This document shows, in pieces, positions 6,418-8,574 of a stretch of 8,574 bases of DNA. Position 1 is the stretch's first letter; every line of letters starts with the position of its first letter. The notes under the pieces were generated by a model that saw only the letters and a program-made list of their open reading frames with translations, was not told the origin of the DNA and did no database searches. The stretch spans positions 1 through 8,574 of the forward strand of contig UQNU01000067.1 of assembly GCA_900542555.1 (NCBI GenBank). Direction: 5' to 3'. Position numbers and translations under genes: made by a program. The DNA comes from an uncultured Collinsella sp. Lineage in GTDB: Bacteria > Actinomycetota > Coriobacteriia > Coriobacteriales > Coriobacteriaceae.

Positions 6418-6678
6418 TTAAATGCCTTTTGTCTGTGCGACTTCCGCAATCATGTTGCGGTTGTACACCAGATGCAAATACATCGCCTCGTGCGCTACGG
6501 TGGGGTTGCGCGCGGCGATGGCGTCGGCCACGCCACGGTGAGTGCGGATGGTCTCCTCGACGAGGTTGCCGCCATCCCAGGGCGGCTTCATGGAGTAGCG
6601 CCCGTACGCATCGAATTGCTCCTCTCATAGATGTGCGGCACAAAGAGCCCCGAGTTCATGCGAGCTCGGAGCTCGTTT
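6418..6678 (-). pseudogene. 3' remnant of a GntR/FadR-type (FCD) regulator, frameshifted
   Basis: Read on the minus strand, 6624 down to stop 6418-6420 encodes 68 residues. They include EETIRTHRGVADAIAARNP, then TVAHEAMYLHLVYNRNMI, the pattern of the last helices of the FCD ligand-binding domain in FadR-subfamily GntR regulators. In that frame a TGA at 6625-6627 blocks it. The next frame continues upstream with ELRARMNSGLFVPHIYE (about 6678-6628), which reads as the preceding FCD helix. A deletion of 3n+1 bases near 6612-6630 explains the break. The rest of the FCD domain and the winged-helix DNA-binding domain are missing: right of about 6678 the sequence becomes AT-rich and non-homologous. 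The gene is therefore truncated and dead. It may once have regulated the adjoining reductase, which faces it. Confidence 0.72.
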
Positions 6679-6775
6679 CGTTTGGATTGCAGATGTATTG
6701 ACAGGCGAAAACAGTCTGCGTCCGATATTGAGCCATACGAAAGCGAAATTATGCGTCTTAATTCCGTACGCAAAT

Positions 6776-6800
6776 CAAGACGAAAATCATTTTCGTCTTG
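6776..6800. promoter_or_regulatory. 25-bp perfect palindrome, likely operator of the AlbA_2 gene
   Basis: CAAGACGAAAAT (6776-6787), one centre base, and its exact complement (6789-6800). The half-site TTTTCGTCTT at 6790-6799 recurs at 6822-6831, 32 bp on (about three turns), touching the -10 box. GTACGCAAA is also repeated at 6766-6774 and 6810-6818, with a variant GTACGAAACG at 6850-6859. This layout suits a repressor binding several half-sites across the promoter; the gene product has a winged helix and could be that protein. Confidence 0.6.
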
Positions 6801-6830
6801 GATAAATCAGTACGCAAACGGTTTTCGTCT

Positions 6831-6836
6831 TATAAT
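6831..6836 (+). promoter_or_regulatory. -10 box (TATAAT) of the AlbA_2 gene promoter
   Basis: A perfect TATAAT 38 bases before the start codon. No TTGACA-like -35 lies at the right distance (17 bases upstream reads CAGTAC), so the promoter may be weak or need an activator. The first T is shared with the half-site copy at 6822-6831. Confidence 0.6.
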
Positions 6837-6873
6837 ACGGTCATGAATAGTACGAAACGAAGAGGTTGTGCAT

Positions 6874-8127
6874 ATGGTTGTTAGAGAGAGCCCTACAGTC
6901 GAATACAAGGAAAGCGTTACGCCGACGTTTCTTAAAACGGTGAGCGCCTATGCAAACTACGGGACGGGCAAGATTGAGTTTGGCATTGATGACGAGGGCG
7001 TGGTTGTCGGCCTTGCGGATCCGGTCGCAGAGTGTCTCCGCATCGAGAACATGATTAATGACAGCTTGGACCCCGCTCCCCGTTACACGCTCGAGCCCGA
7101 TGAGAAACACGGGACCGTAATCCTTACGGTTTATGAGGGCCAGGACAAACCCTATCGAAGCAAGGGAAAGGCCTACAGGCGAAACGATTCGGCAACAGTG
7201 GAGGTCGACCGGTTTGAGTATGGCAGGCTGACGCTCGAAGGCAGCAACGTAACGTTCGACGCGCTCACGTCGGCTCGCCAGGACTTGAGTTTTCACACGC
7301 TCGAGCATAAATGTGTTGAACATCTCGGCATTTCTGAACTAACGTCGGATATTATGCGCACGCTTCGCTTGCTCGGCAAGGACGGCTATACCAACGCTGC
7401 GGCGATTTTGGCGGATAAGAATGATTTTCCGGGCATCGATTGCGTCCGTTTTGGTGATACCGAGGATGTGATCTTGGATCGCGAAGCGGCGACAAATGTA
7501 TCCGCAATTGAGCAGGTGGACAGGGCGGTAGCTATGTTTGTACGCTACTACCGTTATGAGCGTATCGAAGGGATGGAGCGCGTCCAAACCGATCGAATTC
7601 CTCTCGAGGCGTTTCGCGAAGCTGTCGCAAATGCTTTGGTGCATCGGACGTGGGACGTTCGAGCGAACGTTCAAATTGCCCTGTACGATGATCGCGTCGT
7701 TGTGACCTCTCCTGGATCGCTGCCCGCCGGTTTGACGACGGAACAATACCTGTATGGGCAGATATCCGTGCTCAGAAACCCCATCGTTGCAGAGGCGTTC
7801 TTAAAGCTGGATTACATCGAGAAATTTGGTACGGGAATCGCACGCATTAGACGTGCCTATCGCGATTCGATCAATCAACCAATTTTTGATGTTCGCGGCG
7901 GCATGGTGGCCGTCACATTGCCCGTTACCGATGCCCTTGAAGGGTCCGAGGAAGAGGTCCAGGTTCTCAAAGCCTTGTCGGGCGGTCGAATTATGTCGCG
8001 AAGTGAGATTGAAAAACAGACGGGGCTGAGCCGCATGCGGACGTTGGCGGCACTCGAATCTCTGCTTGAACGGAATGCAATCGTAAGGCAGGGAACCGGG
8101 CGGGCCACGAAATACGAGCGCTCATAG
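6874..8127 (+). CDS. Schlafen AlbA_2 domain, GHKL-type ATPase domain and winged-helix protein
   Basis: The 417-residue product matches the family often labelled putative transcriptional regulator or RecG-like (COG2865 type). Residues 1 to about 115 are the AlbA_2 domain: EYK (10-12), AYANYGTG (25-32), FGIDDEGVVVGL (36-47), KAYRRND. About 245-345 is the GHKL ATPase-like part: REAVANALVHR (248-258) with N-box Asn253, SPGSLPAG (279-286), RNP, and EKFGTGI (316-322). The last 65 residues look like a winged helix (EIEKQTGLSRMRTLAALESLLE). ATG 6874 has AAGAGG (6860-6865) eight bases away; GTG 6868 is too close. Function is unknown: ATP-dependent DNA-binding control, perhaps stress or defence related. 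Codon use is visibly less GC-rich than the left-hand genes, and it abuts a broken gene, suggesting acquisition. Confidence 0.88.
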   Translation: MVVRESPTVEYKESVTPTFLKTVSAYANYGTGKIEFGIDDEGVVVGLADPVAECLRIENMINDSLDPAPRYTLEPDEKHGTVILTVYEGQDKPYRSKGKAYRRNDSATVEVDRFEYGRLTLEGSNVTFDALTSARQDLSFHTLEHKCVEHLGISELTSDIMRTLRLLGKDGYTNAAAILADKNDFPGIDCVRFGDTEDVILDREAATNVSAIEQVDRAVAMFVRYYRYERIEGMERVQTDRIPLEAFREAVANALVHRTWDVRANVQIALYDDRVVVTSPGSLPAGLTTEQYLYGQISVLRNPIVAEAFLKLDYIEKFGTGIARIRRAYRDSINQPIFDVRGGMVAVTLPVTDALEGSEEEVQVLKALSGGRIMSRSEIEKQTGLSRMRTLAALESLLERNAIVRQGTGRATKYERS

Positions 8128-8149
8128 TCAAAAAGAGCCATGGTACAAG

Positions 8150-8183
8150 ACGGACCCCAAGCCAGCGTTGGCTTGGGGTCCGT
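8150..8183 (+). terminator. Long hairpin after the AlbA_2 gene
   Basis: A perfect 15-bp stem (ACGGACCCCAAGCCA 8150-8164 with 8169-8183) and a GCGT loop, 22 bases after the stop codon. The tail TTATAT is poor in T, so termination may be inefficient, but position and stability suit a terminator. Confidence 0.65.
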
Positions 8184-8220
8184 TATATCCCGGATGGTAA
8201 CGGGCCGATTATTGTCAAGT

Positions 8221-8280
8221 TATAGCAAAGTATAGCGACGTTCAGCAAAGTATAGTGAGATATAGCAAGCCGTATAGCGC
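8221..8280. repeat. Degenerate tandem array of 10-bp TATAGC units
   Basis: Read in tens from 8221: TATAGCAAAG, TATAGCGACG, TTCAGCAAAG, TATAGTGAGA, TATAGCAAGC, CGTATAGCGC. The larger AGCAAAGTATAG word recurs with an exact 20-bp period (8224, 8244 and, degenerate, 8264). A 10-bp period puts every unit on about the same face of the helix, as in cooperative protein binding or bent DNA. No gene start follows closely. Confidence 0.65.
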
Positions 8281-8361
8281 GCCTTGATTATCAACCGTCC
8301 GTATTTCACAGCAACTTATAACAGGCTCGAGGTACCAATTTGGGGTGCAGTAGTGCTGCGC

Positions 8362-8517
8362 CACGAAAAGGGCCTATCTACTACGTTTAAGCCGCAGGGG
8401 TCAACCATAGTCGGCTTTTTCGAAAATCGACAAGCTGTCTACCTGCGGTTTTGTTTTCACGGTTTTCGGTATGGCCGAGGCTATCCGTGTTAACGTAGTA
8501 GATGGGCCACTTTTGTG
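8362..8517. mobile_element. MITE-like noncoding element with 26-bp inverted ends
   Basis: Arms 8362-8387 and 8492-8517 are inverted copies matching at 22 of 26 positions, with ATCTACTACGTT exact in both. Inside, CCGCAGG (8392-8398) pairs with CCTGCGG (8442-8448), and GTCG/CGAC flank the TTTTCGAAAA palindrome, so the whole can fold as a branched RNA or cruciform. It shares plan but not sequence with the element at 120-347. A 69-codon open frame across it (8284-8493) has a TTG start, no ribosome site and no recognisable domain, so I take the region as noncoding. In 8518-8574 I see nothing definable. Confidence 0.5.
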
Positions 8518-8574
8518 ACAGGGGGGTGTTCCTATAGTTTTGTCAACTGGGAAATGCTCTCCGTGCGACCGAAT

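Noticed and set aside
6389..6643. 84-codon minus-strand frame in the regulator remnant
   Set aside because: Arg-rich nonsense; a neighbouring minus frame shows real FCD-domain sequence.
8190..8218. Minus-strand promoter from TTGACA (complement of 8213-8218)
   Set aside because: No -10 at the proper distance and no minus-strand gene downstream.
8143..8235. About 30-codon frame from ATG 8143 through the hairpin and repeats
   Set aside because: Weak ribosome site, and its codons are the terminator stem and the 10-bp array.
8221..8280. CRISPR array
   Set aside because: Units are 10 bp with no spacers of 30-40 bp and no cas genes.
8284..8493. 69-codon plus-strand frame near the right end
   Set aside because: TTG start, no ribosome site, no recognisable domain, and it covers an inverted-repeat element.

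Overview
The window looks like chromosome from an anaerobic, fairly GC-rich Gram-positive gut bacterium. My best guess is Coriobacteriia, probably Collinsella-like. This is inferred from C/G-ending codon use, a clostridial-style FeoB with two separate FeoA proteins, a PTS HPr, and a large Fe-S flavoprotein of the enoate-reductase type. I could not check the taxonomy by search.

Layout. Positions 1-98 hold a perfect GC palindrome and the terminator of an upstream gene. Positions 120-347 are an AT-rich noncoding element with 35-bp inverted ends. A stand-alone HPr gene (442-690) follows with its own terminator. Next is the ferrous-iron uptake cluster: feoA-type gene (880-1122), feoA (1162-1383), feoB (1507-3834), a terminator, and a small FeoB-associated Cys-rich membrane protein (4010-4210). 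The spaces before the first feoA and before feoB carry inverted repeats built on AAGTTA half-sites, which look like iron-responsive operators. From 4219 to 4299 an elaborate nested hairpin, with a possible 9-residue Cys-rich leader peptide, precedes a 649-residue FMN/4Fe-4S/FAD reductase (4313-6262).

After a strong hairpin (6352-6382) lies the frameshifted 3' remnant of a GntR/FadR-type regulator on the minus strand (6418-6678). Base composition then drops, and a Schlafen-AlbA_2/GHKL-ATPase/winged-helix protein (6874-8127) follows. Its promoter has a perfect TATAAT and a 25-bp palindrome whose half-site recurs at the -10. The right end (8128-8574) has no convincing gene. It holds a hairpin, an array of 10-bp TATAGC-type repeats, and a second noncoding element with 26-bp inverted ends.

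How the parts work together. FeoB moves Fe(II) across the membrane and the two FeoA proteins are its cytosolic partners; the Cys-rich membrane peptide may help metal handling. The downstream reductase needs an Fe-S cluster and flavins and probably reduces an activated C=C bond, so iron supply next door is sensible although co-regulation is unproven. The broken GntR regulator may once have controlled the reductase. The AlbA_2 protein appears to be a separate, possibly acquired unit that regulates itself. The most unusual signals are the structured leader at 4219-4299, the two inverted-repeat elements, the 10-bp array, and the HPr with Asp at position 46.
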